From Palaemon carinicauda (lineage: Eukaryota > Arthropoda > Malacostraca > Decapoda > Palaemonidae): DNA of 64,000 nucleotides. The stretch is taken from assembly GCF_036898095.1 (NCBI RefSeq), contig NC_090751.1:54429257-54493256 (forward strand), given 5' to 3'. Positions within the stretch are counted from its first letter, which is position 1; each line of letters begins with the position of its first letter. Positions 53,301 to 56,535 of this stretch are shown in pieces. The notes beneath the pieces are model-generated. The model had not been told where the DNA came from and ran no database searches. It saw nothing but the letters and a program-made list of their open reading frames with translations. Position numbers and translations under genes: made by a program.

Positions 53301-54798
53301 GGCAAATGAAAAATGAGCCTTAATCATAGAGGGATCCAGTGTAGTACTGTACTGTCTGGCCAGTCAAACAACCCAATAACTCTAGCAGTAATATCAGTGG
53401 GTGGCTGGTGCCCTGGCCAACCTACTAAGCAACAAGAAATAAGTTGGTGTCTTCTTTGTCCATATCTCGTCTTGGCAATGTAGGCAACTATCTTATTAGT
53501 TTTCATAGTGGGAAGAGGAGATATGGATTTCACCTCACTGAAGATCTATTAATTAACCTTATCCAATACCCTTCTAGCCAGCTCCTACCATGCAACTCTA
53601 TGGCGGGCTTGACCCTTGAGGGCCACCGATGTATTATATGCTTAGTAGGTGCTGTGGTAGCATAAACCCTTGCCGAAAGTAGTCTCTTGCCTCGTGTTTC
53701 TCCGCTTCCACAGGCACCATACAGTGTACCAGAATTGTTTACTGTTAGATCAACTATGTCTCAGGACTCCTGCCTTAAGATGTACCTTAGAAGTCGCTTT
53801 CTTATACGGAGTACAGTATTCCCAAGCCAGAACATTGCAGGTATCCTGAAAAGGTAAAAGCTTAACAAATTCTCGATTGGAAAATGGACTAACTCTAGCT
53901 CTCCTGCCCTCAAAGGCCACTAAAACTAAAGTACTTTAGCCTATGAAAACCAAGCGAGTGAACATGGTACCAACCAACCAGCAGATGCATCATGTGAATA
54001 CCCTTTACAGTGCTGGTTGTGAGGCACCTTGCTGCTGATCCCTCATATGGTACAGCTGGTATAGCTGGACGTGGAGTATCCATCACAAACTGCAAAGAAA
54101 ATGCAAAAAGGTAATTAGCAAAGGCAACAAGAAACAAAGGAGTGCTTAGCTTGAGTGGCTGGAACTTACCCTTCACCACCCACCAGTACTATTATCTTAT
54201 AAGTTTAATGTCTATTCTAGCCAAGCTTAACCTAAAGACCTTTGGTAAAGTTATATCTTGTTTGCAGCTACAATGGGTCCTACTTTAAGAATCTTTGCTA
54301 GCTGGGTCTTAATCTTCCATGGGTTAAAATATCTGTTCTTCATCCGAATCTTCTCAAGCTTAGATTCTATCTAAATATCGGACAACATACTGCAGGAAAA
54401 AATAAGTTTGAAAACTGAATGCTCTATGGGTAATTTTTCAGGTTTGAGAGCACACATGGTGATTGCCATACTAAGTGCATTAAAATAAGATTGAATCGAG
54501 GGTAGAGACAATCCAGTGATGCTACTTTGATTGCTAAGTTTTCACTTTAAAAGGCAAATACATTATAAGCATTACTAGAAAATGTATGAGTGTTTGGACT
54601 CCTTAGACATGTAAAAGTCATTTGTAAAATTGGTCAGCAATTCCATAATAGATTTGTATGTAATACATATAGTATTAGAGTACTTCACTTACTAATTATT
54701 AATTTCTCCTGACCAGGCGTCGTGGAATAAAGTACGGCATTGGATCAGCTTGTATTGGTGGCGGCCAAGGTATTGCCCTCCTGCTAGAGAGTCTGTAG
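16252..54798 (+). CDS. ACAA2: 3-ketoacyl-CoA thiolase, mitochondrial-type (ACAA2-like), 3' six exons
   Basis: Six exons, 16252-16374, 26406-26547, 31123-31298, 45197-45397, 51064-51218 and 54717-54798, join in one open frame of about 292 residues ending at TAG. The enzyme performs the last step of mitochondrial fatty-acid beta-oxidation, splitting 3-ketoacyl-CoA to acetyl-CoA and a shortened acyl-CoA. Visible signatures are [40 protein letters not shown] with the active-site histidine, and [13 protein letters not shown] with the second active-site cysteine. The family is about 397 residues. The missing ~105 N-terminal residues, including the nucleophilic cysteine in RLCGSGFQ, were not found in 1-16251 and must lie upstream. 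Every internal junction has AG at the acceptor and GT at the donor. The peroxisomal thiolase and trifunctional beta subunit are alternatives, but the closest remembered match is ACAA2. Confidence 0.93.
16604..18605. mobile_element. 2.0-kb TIR element with TA duplication (Tc1/mariner-like, non-autonomous)
   Basis: The block starts CTATGAGATTCAGGGCCTCT and ends with the exact reverse complement of its first 27 bases, apart from small differences farther in. It is flanked by TA on both sides (16602-16603 and 18606-18607). TA duplication and a roughly 27-36 bp TIR fit Tc1/mariner. No transposase-like frame was found, so it is non-autonomous or deeply decayed. It lies in the thiolase intron just after exon a. 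Confidence 0.65.
17173..17197 (+). repeat. (GA)n microsatellite
   Basis: A short GA run with one AAAG interruption inside the TIR element. Confidence 0.9.
18608..19611. other. Intron sequence without recognised feature
   Basis: No open frame with a recognisable domain and no terminal repeat was seen. 18700-18760 and 18960-19010 share an ACCCATTAATCAT segment, too little to call an element. Confidence 0.4.
20500..20815 (+). repeat. 33-bp in-frame repeat encoding an 11-residue unit in gag
   Basis: Units like CCCTTCGGGCTCTCGCAACC plus CCAGTTATGCTGA recur every 33 bp and read [11 protein letters not shown] or near variants in one frame. The same GAGCCTTxGGxTxTCG motif, more degenerate, extends back to about 20225 and forward to 20960. 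Because 33 is divisible by three, the array can vary in copy number without breaking the frame. Confidence 0.85.
21606..21662 (+). repeat. Source arm of a 57-bp inverted duplication within element B
   Basis: From GAGGATAGGACAG to GGTGGTGCCTAG, this gag sequence is the exact reverse complement of 23366-23422. The distal copy interrupts sequence that is continuous in elements A and E, so this arm is the donor. Confidence 0.9.
22078..23364 (+). pseudogene. Tyrosine recombinase of element B, near-complete but frameshifted
   Basis: The core-binding half is read from about 22330 in one frame ([18 protein letters not shown], then [14 protein letters not shown]). It then moves at about 22490 to another frame that stays open to 23217. 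That frame carries [13 protein letters not shown], the first catalytic arginine in [26 protein letters not shown] and LFVSTGR. The HxxR box begins as RAHDV. One base appears to be missing at about 23188, and the correct frame resumes as [14 protein letters not shown]. The tyrosine is in [12 protein letters not shown], and the end is [10 protein letters not shown] at 23364. All catalytic residues except the HxxR arginine are therefore recognisable. Two frame breaks make this copy inactive. Confidence 0.8.
22169..22235 (+). repeat. Perfect hairpin: 32-bp arms, 3-nt loop
   Basis: The left arm GGTACGGGAACCATTCTGCG through CATAGC is followed by TCC and then its exact reverse complement. In elements A and E this position reads straight from the bridge into the ATAGCTCCGC segment. 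The left arm therefore looks like a back-copied duplicate of the right arm. Confidence 0.9.
23366..23422 (-). repeat. Inserted arm of the 57-bp inverted duplication
   Basis: This exact reverse complement of 21606-21662 lies just after the recombinase stop. In elements A and E the CAGCTGGTTTAATA-type sequence runs directly into TCAAGCTCCTT, which here follows the insert. Confidence 0.9.
23908..24010 (+). repeat. Internal complementary region of element B
   Basis: CCCTATTAAATAGCAGGGTT plus ATTCCAGCTATGGAACAAATG matches the reverse complement of the family left end. TAATTTGTATTTTTCCTAAC through CTTAGCTATTTA is the reverse complement of the right end at about 24190-24253. Confidence 0.75.
24010..24253 (+). 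repeat. Right inverted terminal repeat of element B
   Basis: Contains GCTAACTAGCAG, GGGTAGTTAACCCTCG and the AGCTAAGGTTTGTATAGTT tail. It aligns with the right ends of A and E, and gives the empty-site sequence for the insertion at 29214-30476. Confidence 0.75.
24254..26405. other. Intron sequence, no recognised gene
   Basis: A (CT)n run sits at 24550-24566. Short open frames (for example 25162-25401 and 25408-25767) show no known domain and no repeated counterpart in the window. The last bases are the polypyrimidine tract and acceptor of thiolase exon b. Confidence 0.5.
26406..26547 (+). CDS. ACAA2: Thiolase exon b
   Basis: 142 bp, 47 codons plus one base, reading [20 protein letters not shown] and [19 protein letters not shown], followed by a GTATGT donor. 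It aligns with the LWVSLTD...MTAENLA part of the loop domain in ACAA2. Confidence 0.95.
26785..26888 (+). repeat. Small palindrome made of element-F-type termini
   Basis: GGGTAAGTATGTTCAAAAAT and the following TTATTTTATAATGAAAATAC match the right terminus of element F (37875-37917). The opposite arm, ACTTACCCAGTAGTTATATA, is its inverted counterpart. The result is a short inverted pair around an AT-rich centre, like a miniature derivative. Confidence 0.55.
26893..29036 (+). mobile_element. DIRS-type family III fragment: leader plus gag (copy C)
   Basis: The leader from TTCCAACACAGGAACTTACC to the gag start at 27293 matches the leader of copy H (59190-59540) over several hundred bases. The gag is a single 580-codon open frame. 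Sequence similarity to gag ends at about 29036, after which an unrelated AT-rich segment and then a DIRS right terminus follow. Polymerase and recombinase are missing. No left inverted repeat was identified. It lies between thiolase exons b and c. Confidence 0.65.
27293..29035 (+). CDS. Gag-like protein of DIRS family III, SR-rich, intact frame
   Basis: The 580-residue frame begins [20 protein letters not shown] with a cysteine-rich domain (residues 7-55: CPGP, SCG, CSSCRG, TCLEC). Residues about 60-120 are basic and serine-rich. Residues 280-325 form a dense arginine/serine tract ([20 protein letters not shown] and [12 protein letters not shown]) resembling SR splicing proteins. The C-terminal third carries [20 protein letters not shown] and [13 protein letters not shown], probably the start of the capsid domain. 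The natural capsid end is lost, and the last residues (ILDIFQ) come from or near the breakpoint. The presumed role is packaging element RNA. The cysteine pattern is shared with copies A, G and H. It is the only full-length Gag frame here, but it is truncated, so function in trans is uncertain. Confidence 0.7.
   Translation: MEHTRRCPGPKAGKSCGAFLSKPDVDPHSLCSSCRGKVCSPSDTCLECVSWSEVQWVKFGTKKKKSSKCSPRKAGFSSPATSAGEKSDRVPSASPTQSRGRGKSVKGKKPVVLPQDCLLDSGVTVSAQASGEPESMFCEGPRDFALVQGWHVPSGDPMWNKNVPFSSPDSWVDVSGTSAAEGAPEKEDSPLEDPLGWSLLRTPCRSLLRVENGLGYCFPIIERPTTHPATSSAVPEVFMQPSTSGTQQVLSKAPPAPWSRYEEMSESSAAGSSFSSEEEVRRRHRRRRDRSRRRRSYSRSPSRSRHSRKRSRSPRRKVRRSCSPKEQWVLVPRSKLADFTTIPSTAGRLTGDSPPRRASKSHKSATAMDHRSSSDRRKTSTKETQSAQWRESPLRTGSRGESARGSDRQARLPPSDITTEEPVPLLKERRRAEAPVPAEGRNLDPQHSAVARFSGTSRPRTKEAEDDAEDVPAEDSTYRRVINLIRKYNRIEEPVPSEEDVWRSGLNRIMEEPVQRKPSLALPEARDVKLGRAHIDKVVDRNRENSKGQSASKLLQGLKSQSKYYSSEGRPHGAILDIFQ
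29165..29213 (+). mobile_element. DIRS right-terminus fragment, 5' piece of a split repeat
   Basis: TAACCCTCGCTATCCCCGCT through GGGTAGTTTAA matches the right terminal repeat of element B (about 24095-24140). It continues at 30477 on the other side of the TIR element. Confidence 0.65.
29250..30165 (+). pseudogene. RNase H-tyrosine recombinase fusion scrap of a DIRS element
   Basis: [18 protein letters not shown] (about 29260-29310) resembles the SGNTTVVAYINKQG block of RNase H. It is followed directly by the recombinase from [18 protein letters not shown] onward, so the bridge and core-binding half are deleted. The arginine box reads SAS-stop-VSELHGL, meaning the catalytic arginine codon CGA is now [19 protein letters not shown] and [12 protein letters not shown] are intact. 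The HxxR box is damaged (AHDIKG) and the tyrosine region is scrambled. It ends GPVVAAQ. It is inactive and carried inside the TIR element. Confidence 0.7.
30214..30245 (+). repeat. (ATA)n microsatellite
   Basis: A run of ATAATA units beginning after TGATG, inside the TIR element. Confidence 0.9.
30477..30595 (+). mobile_element. DIRS right-terminus fragment, 3' piece of the split repeat
   Basis: TAACCCTGTTAAACTTTTAG through AAAGAGCTCCTGGTTTGTAT and GGGAAAATACAAATTACTTC is the outer part of a DIRS right end. It resembles 44980-45050 and 24150-24250 and is continuous with 29165-29213 apart from the insertion. Confidence 0.65.
31123..31298 (+). CDS. ACAA2: Thiolase exon c
   Basis: 176 bp, completing the split codon and ending in phase 0 at ACTGCCTCT before GTAAGT. 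It reads [29 protein letters not shown] and [14 protein letters not shown], all diagnostic of ACAA2-type thiolases. DIRS element F begins about 67 bp after the donor site. Confidence 0.95.
31385..31535 (+). repeat. Left inverted terminal repeat of element F
   Basis: From GGTGAATATATAATAGCTGC to CAGACCCAATTTTT, it is the reverse complement of 37727-37876 with almost no mismatches. The outer AAATATTTAACTTAGCC is matched only in the internal complementary region. Confidence 0.9.
31561..32925 (+). other. Leader of element F
   Basis: AT-rich non-coding sequence containing an (AG)n microsatellite at 32361-32414 and three repeats of a TCTCGTCCC-AG motif (about 32440, 32480 and 32530). No long frame. 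This is the interval between the left repeat and gag. Confidence 0.6.
32926..34400 (+). pseudogene. gag of element F (broken)
   Basis: One frame from 32926 to 33717, with a single stop near 33139, carries [19 protein letters not shown] and a long segment with repeated VDVQPL/RQSR motifs (33430-33690). A second frame (33665-33952) continues with acidic, proline-rich sequence. 33955-34400 then shows capsid-like blocks in mixed frames: [41 protein letters not shown] and FFRAFEVL. No cysteine-rich N-terminus like that of C was found. Frameshifts and the 53-bp triplication at the end show it is dead. Confidence 0.55.
34402..34552 (+). repeat. 53-bp unit tandemly repeated 2.8 times at the gag-RT junction of F
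   Basis: Units begin TCAGGGATGGCTCCAATGAT at 34402, 34455 and 34508. The first two are identical and the third has a few substitutions. Since 53 is not divisible by three, each duplication shifts the frame. Confidence 0.95.
34508..35131 (+). pseudogene. Reverse transcriptase of element F (N-terminal blocks deleted)
   Basis: A 205-codon frame carries [20 protein letters not shown] (motif A with catalytic aspartate), [20 protein letters not shown] and [15 protein letters not shown] with the intact YLDD catalytic pair. The early NLRPLN-type blocks are missing; the frame begins inside the third 53-bp unit and quickly joins [20 protein letters not shown]. Past LGLLVNLKV the correct reading moves to another frame ([11 protein letters not shown] and [18 protein letters not shown]). 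Active-site residues are therefore preserved in a polymerase that cannot be complete. Confidence 0.8.
35331..35720 (+). pseudogene. RNase H of element F, split by a frameshift near 35505
   Basis: [20 protein letters not shown] begins the domain with its first aspartate, then [20 protein letters not shown] gives the catalytic glutamate. A frame change at about 35505 leads into [20 protein letters not shown] and [18 protein letters not shown], the third aspartate and closing histidine/aspartate region. All blocks are in order. A single small indel separates the halves, so this is a recent break. Confidence 0.8.
35508..37190 (+). CDS. RNase H C-terminal part and tyrosine recombinase of element F, open frame
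   Basis: This frame of about 560 codons first covers the RNase H end and the start of the bridge ([15 protein letters not shown]). It then overlaps the bridge coding read in another frame (35962-36100: [20 protein letters not shown]). From about 36050 it is recombinase. The core-binding part is [20 protein letters not shown] to [12 protein letters not shown]. The catalytic part has [12 protein letters not shown] (HxxR intact) and ASFYLKDV (nucleophilic tyrosine). Where elements B and A read AKRVSEL, this copy reads AKSVSEL, so the first catalytic arginine appears replaced by serine. The likely true recombinase start is an ATG near 36019 ([15 protein letters not shown]). The enzyme would integrate circular DNA. 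With this substitution it is probably inactive. Confidence 0.75.
   Translation: MVEVNSDNTTALAYISKQGSTHSFKLLEIARDLLLWSRNRGISLLTRFIQGDLNVLADCLSRRGQVIPTEWTLHKDVGKSLWATWGQPTIDLFASSLTKKVTNLLLSSPRYRSNPHRRVSTGLVSSGLICIPTIQDSQQGTAEVRLSRRDKVDVGCYPLARERVVHRGTSMAGRLSKKSSSKGRSVTSAPRKECPSKPPRSFSDFLQTIERLSRARGFSKEAASAIARARRASTIRVYQSKWEVFRDWCKSASVSSSSTSVAQIADFLLHLRKVRSLSAPTIKGYRSMLASVFRHRGLDLSNNKDLQDLLKSFKTSKERRLATPGWNLVVVLRFLMSDRFEPLHSASLKDLTLKTLFLVCLASAKSVSELHAFSKNIGFSTEKATCSLQLGFLAKNELPSRPWPKSFDIPCLSEIVGNELERVLCPVRALKFYLARTKSLRGKSEALWCSVKKPSLPMSKNALSYFIRFLIREAHSHLNEKDRCLLKVKTHEVRAIATSVAFKQNKSLQSIMDATFWRSKSVFASFYLKDVQTLYEDCYTLGPFVAASAVVGEGSTTTLP
37590..37682 (+). repeat. Internal complementary region of element F
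   Basis: GCTATTATATATTCACCGGC TAAGTTAAATATTT is the exact reverse complement of the left end. The adjoining ATGATATTTTAATTATAAAA through TACCCGGTGAATATATAA is the exact reverse complement of the right end. This supports the element boundaries to within a few bases. Confidence 0.9.
37727..37876 (+). repeat. Right inverted terminal repeat of element F
   Basis: Reverse complement of 31385-31535. The element extends about 40 bp beyond it to 37917, as shown by the internal complementary region. Confidence 0.9.
37918..39639. other. Intron sequence, mostly unassigned; possible Tigger-like scrap
   Basis: A 23-bp segment (TTAATTAATTTTTGGTG) is repeated at 37918-37970 just outside element F. 39083-39180 (CAGTCAGCCCTCATTATTCA then GGATTCCGCGGATTCAG) resembles the start of Tigger/pogo TIRs, but no matching opposite end was found. 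38720-39070 has no coding signal. Confidence 0.3.
40044..40600 (+). pseudogene. Reverse transcriptase of element E (5' truncated, frameshifted)
   Basis: [20 protein letters not shown] gives motif [21 protein letters not shown] the FGL block, and [14 protein letters not shown] an intact YLDD box. The thumb part [18 protein letters not shown] and a [13 protein letters not shown] block follow. A stop (after SLDIRK) and frame changes separate the blocks. Relative to copy A, the GFFSRLF and VIDLSALN blocks are absent. Confidence 0.75.
40740..41160 (+). pseudogene. RNase H of element E (broken)
   Basis: The frame reads [20 protein letters not shown] where copy A has LMFFSDASKE, so the first catalytic aspartate may be kept but its context is lost. 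[15 protein letters not shown] follows, then [10 protein letters not shown] and a degenerate [12 protein letters not shown] end block. A short G run replaces EGWG, as in copy A. Stops are present. Confidence 0.55.
41180..42570 (+). pseudogene. Bridge and tyrosine recombinase of element E (broken)
   Basis: The bridge reads [17 protein letters not shown] then FPPFCLK-like sequence and [17 protein letters not shown] coding. Recombinase blocks recognised are [13 protein letters not shown] (degenerate), [35 protein letters not shown] and [10 protein letters not shown]. The catalytic arginine of that last box is glutamate here. The HxxR region is unreadable (SHDF-S-IATS), and [14 protein letters not shown] keeps a tyrosine. 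The end block [12 protein letters not shown] is out of frame. The recombinase is inactive. Confidence 0.65.
43025..43399 (+). repeat. Internal complementary region and right inverted repeat of element E
   Basis: 43025-43140 has AATAAATAGCGTAGGTATGT followed by TTTGTATTTTTCCTAACGAT, the two-part arrangement of the family. 43140-43399 mirrors the left end, including CCGCTGACCGCCCC duplicated at 43150-43180 and TTTCAGCTTCGCCGAAAGTA. Confidence 0.7.
43740..45060 (+). mobile_element. DIRS family II, 3' fragment (second copy)
   Basis: From about 44240 the sequence parallels 14330-15390: AAACCTAGCTCCTCCACAGA, TCATCTAAAATAGCGGT, TTTCTTCCCCTTCCTTGGGG, CTGCCTCAACCACCCTAGAA and a GAGCTCAGGTTTGTATAATT end. 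Upstream, TTTGCTGCCCATTACCTACG reads FAAHYLR, the recombinase tyrosine block, in a decayed frame. The left limit is uncertain. The three-unit 46-bp array of the first copy is absent. Confidence 0.55.
45197..45397 (+). CDS. ACAA2: Thiolase exon d
   Basis: 67 codons after a T-rich tract and AAG acceptor. It reads [20 protein letters not shown] and later [17 protein letters not shown] and LKDIGMVE, ending before GTAAGT. The intron before it is about 13.9 kb and carries elements F, E and the family II fragment. Confidence 0.95.
45736..45781 (+). repeat. 23-bp tandem duplication
   Basis: GAGGTTTAAGAGGATAGCTT AAT occurs twice in direct succession in the intron after exon d. Confidence 0.9.
45784..46229. 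other. AT-rich intron spacer
   Basis: No coding signal, RNA gene or terminal repeat was seen between the 23-bp duplication and the non-LTR fragment. Confidence 0.5.
46230..47388 (+). pseudogene. Non-LTR retrotransposon RT 3' fragment (copy 1)
   Basis: 46231-46470 reads [20 protein letters not shown], with the FADD catalytic pair, then [14 protein letters not shown] and after a stop SKVMRFTRR. Later frames give [46 protein letters not shown] and [12 protein letters not shown], the C-terminal RT region seen in many arthropod and mollusc non-LTR elements. The 3' untranslated part ends TACCCCCCAAAATTGGGGAA through TATGTATGTGTGTATG, a short repeat tail. The upstream RT and endonuclease are missing (5' truncation). 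Clade is not assigned. Multiple stops. Confidence 0.75.
47389..48513 (-). pseudogene. Tigger/pogo-like DDE transposase relic
   Basis: Read on the minus strand from 48513. [20 protein letters not shown] is the helix-turn-helix N-terminus, followed by [20 protein letters not shown] and [19 protein letters not shown], a CENP-B-like DNA-binding part. Then [20 protein letters not shown] and [14 protein letters not shown], and finally [15 protein letters not shown] with the second catalytic aspartate. This is the order of Tigger-type transposases. Frames break several times. The extreme N-terminus (MGQKKASG) appears at about 48816-48845 on the far side of an inserted non-LTR fragment. Confidence 0.75.
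48514..48815 (+). mobile_element. Non-LTR retrotransposon 3' fragment (copy 2), inserted in the Tigger relic
   Basis: ATGGCGAGCGATTGTGATGC through AAATTGGGGGAAGTGCC and a TATGTATGTATGTG tail corresponds to 47098-47388 with scattered differences. It is 5'-truncated and ends in a tetranucleotide tail, typical of target-primed insertion. It separates the first codons of the transposase from the rest. Confidence 0.8.
48846..51063. other. Intron sequence without recognised gene; TIR-like motif at 48871
   Basis: CAGTAGAACCCCGCAATAAC GGAC at 48871 resembles a Tigger/pogo TIR, but it points away from the transposase relic and no partner end was found. 49080-50640 is AT-rich with no domain-bearing frame. 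51000-51063 is the acceptor region of thiolase exon e. Confidence 0.4.
51064..51218 (+). CDS. ACAA2: Thiolase exon e
   Basis: 155 bp, 51 codons plus two bases, reading [19 protein letters not shown] and [20 protein letters not shown]. The thiolase signature histidine is in GHPLG. The arginine codon is split AG|G across the next intron. Confidence 0.95.
51990..52960 (-). pseudogene. Possible DIRS-like RT remnant on the minus strand (weak)
   Basis: Minus-strand readings in mixed frames give [17 protein letters not shown] sequence, [13 protein letters not shown] and [20 protein letters not shown]. These resemble the fingers-to-thumb part of DIRS or LTR-element polymerases (YLGM-ID block). A LSPLN-type segment may precede. 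Evidence is thin, because no catalytic aspartate box is legible. No relation to the plus-strand families was demonstrated. Confidence 0.3.
52961..54716. other. Intron sequence, no recognised feature
   Basis: Short open frames (52923-53219 +, 53910-54179 -) have no recognisable domain. It ends with the acceptor of the last thiolase exon. Confidence 0.4.
54717..54798 (+). CDS. ACAA2: Thiolase terminal coding exon
   Basis: After a CTCCTGACCAG acceptor the frame reads [20 protein letters not shown] then LLLESL and TAG at 54796-54798. SACIGGG carries the second catalytic cysteine, the base that deprotonates the substrate. Confidence 0.95.
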
Positions 54799-55457
54799 AC
54801 GAGATGTTTACTGGAATTACAATCCATCCAAGATTTTTGAAAAAGTATCATAATCCCAACTTTTCAGAATATCATCTTTGCAGAATAATGTGTAGGGAAA
54901 ACTTTCTTAATGCACGTATCAATGCAATTTTTTACTAATTGTGTATAATAATTATGTAACCATAAAGATTTAAAATATATATATTATATAATTTTCGTTT
55001 ACTCATCCTATATTGAATATCTTATATTTTAAATTGCTTACAGGAAATACAACAGAATTAAGCCATCCTCATTTCTAATACCCATTTTGTTAATTTCCAG
55101 TGATACTTTTGAATGCCTTAGTACTGATACTTATTACCTATTATCCTAAAAGTTGACATTTTTGGCTGTTGCATCTATATTTAAGATGCGAAATTTCTAG
55201 TGAGTGTGAGAGTAACATTCCCCATCTTACAAAATTAGACTAGGACAATATCTGAAGGATTGAAAGGATTACATGTCAATTGTACAACACAATGTACATG
55301 TCTGTACAAACTACATTAGCATGATCCTTTTACATACATAATTTGGTGATGCAGATGCATTCGTAATTAAAAATTTTACTGTTTACCCTTAAAAATTAAT
55401 TAGCTAGAAGTATGGCATGTATGGAATTTGGTCCATATGCCAAAGCATAAGGGCATG
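54799..55457 (+). other. ACAA2: Thiolase 3' untranslated region and downstream sequence
   Basis: AT-rich sequence after the stop codon. No unambiguous AATAAA lies before the LTR unit. The AATAAA at about 55560 is inside the left LTR. The 3' end of the transcript cannot be placed from sequence alone. Confidence 0.4.
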
Positions 55458-55461
55458 ATGG

Positions 55462-55722
55462 TGTACCAACCATGTGTCACACGATCATACATAGTTAAAA
55501 TCATTTTGTGTATATATTGTGCTTGTTTCTTCGCTCTTCCCTCGCACTAAAAAGAACCAGAATAAATATGTCTGTTTTTCTCATCTATAACGGTGTCTGT
55601 TCTTGAACATGAAATTTCTTGTTGCTTTGAGCTTTTGTATATAAAGGAGAGTGTTCTATAATGAACTCACTCAGTTACTTTCATACTGTCTTTGAGTCAC
55701 AACCTTCTCTCGGCTCATCACA
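55462..55722 (+). repeat. Left LTR of the inverted pair
   Basis: 261 bp, TGTACCAACC...CATCACA, with TATATAAAGG at about 55640. Its inner end is not followed by a primer-site-like sequence on its own strand. Confidence 0.75.
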
Positions 55723-55748
55723 TTAGCGGGTCACTCCGGGGTCACCAA

Positions 55749-56000
55749 TGTGGCGAGCAGAGAGAAGGTTGTGACTCAAAGACTATGAAAGCAACTGAGT
55801 GAGTTTATTATAGAACACTCTCCTTTATATACAAAAGCTCAAAGCAACAAGAAATTTCATGTTCAAAAACAGACACCGTTACAGATGAGAAAAACAGAAT
55901 TTTATTCTGGTTCTTTTTAGTGCGAGGGAAAGGCGAAGATACAAGCATAATATATACACAAAATGAACTATGTACGATCGTGTGACACACCGTTGGTACA
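55749..56000 (-). repeat. Right LTR of the inverted pair
   Basis: 252 bp read on the minus strand, TGTACCAACG...GCCACA, with AATAAA and TATATAAAGG in the expected places. It is followed inward by a TGGTGACC primer-site-like segment. Confidence 0.75.
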
Positions 56001-56004
56001 ATGG

Positions 56005-56535
56005 CATCATAGATAATCACAAACAATGGATTCTTAACAAGATAATATAAAAGCTATGCATCTAAGTCTACATACCATTCAGAAGCATTTCTACACTTAA
56101 AGTTAATATTCAAACATTTGTTAAAAAAAATTCAAATTGTTAAATAAAAAAAAATAAAAAAAATCACAGAGACATATTTTATCAAAAGCAGAGTACCAAA
56201 TTTGCTCAACCAACAGTAGGGTCTGTCTTGGGAGCACTGCTACTATCCAAACTAAATTTGTGCAAGAGGCAAATCTGATCCTCAGTCGTCTTAGATTCAT
56301 TGATAGTAAACTCCAAAAACTTGTTAATAGCTAGAGGCATTAGCAGTCTCATCCTCACTATAATCAACTACCCTGATTTTCTCTAGATTTTGCTTTGAAC
56401 TAAACTTACTCACCTTTTGTCATCAGAATTCTTAACATACCTCACCATAAATGGAACAGTAAGTGATCACATTCCAACATATATCTAAATCCTATTATAC
56501 TGGCACAAGACAAAGAAAATGAAGGTCATAGTCTA
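56005..56535. other. Unassigned sequence
   Basis: An A-rich stretch at 56120-56165 and no open frame or terminal repeat of note. Confidence 0.4.

Larger units (their letters stand above)
55462..56000. mobile_element. Inverted LTR pair integrated as one unit, 4-bp duplication
   Basis: Two LTR copies face tail to tail: 55462-55722 (+) and 55749-56000 (-), joined by 26 bp. Each starts TGTACCAAC at the outer edge and ends CACA toward the centre. Each contains a TATATAAAGGAG box, with an AATAAA in its upstream part. ATGG flanks both outer edges (55458-55461 and 56001-56004). The central 26 bp, read on the minus strand, begins TTGGTGACCCCGGAGTGACC, as a tRNA primer-binding site would directly after the minus-strand LTR. 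No internal coding region. Arms differ at scattered sites, so the structure is not a trivial assembly mirror. Confidence 0.75.
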
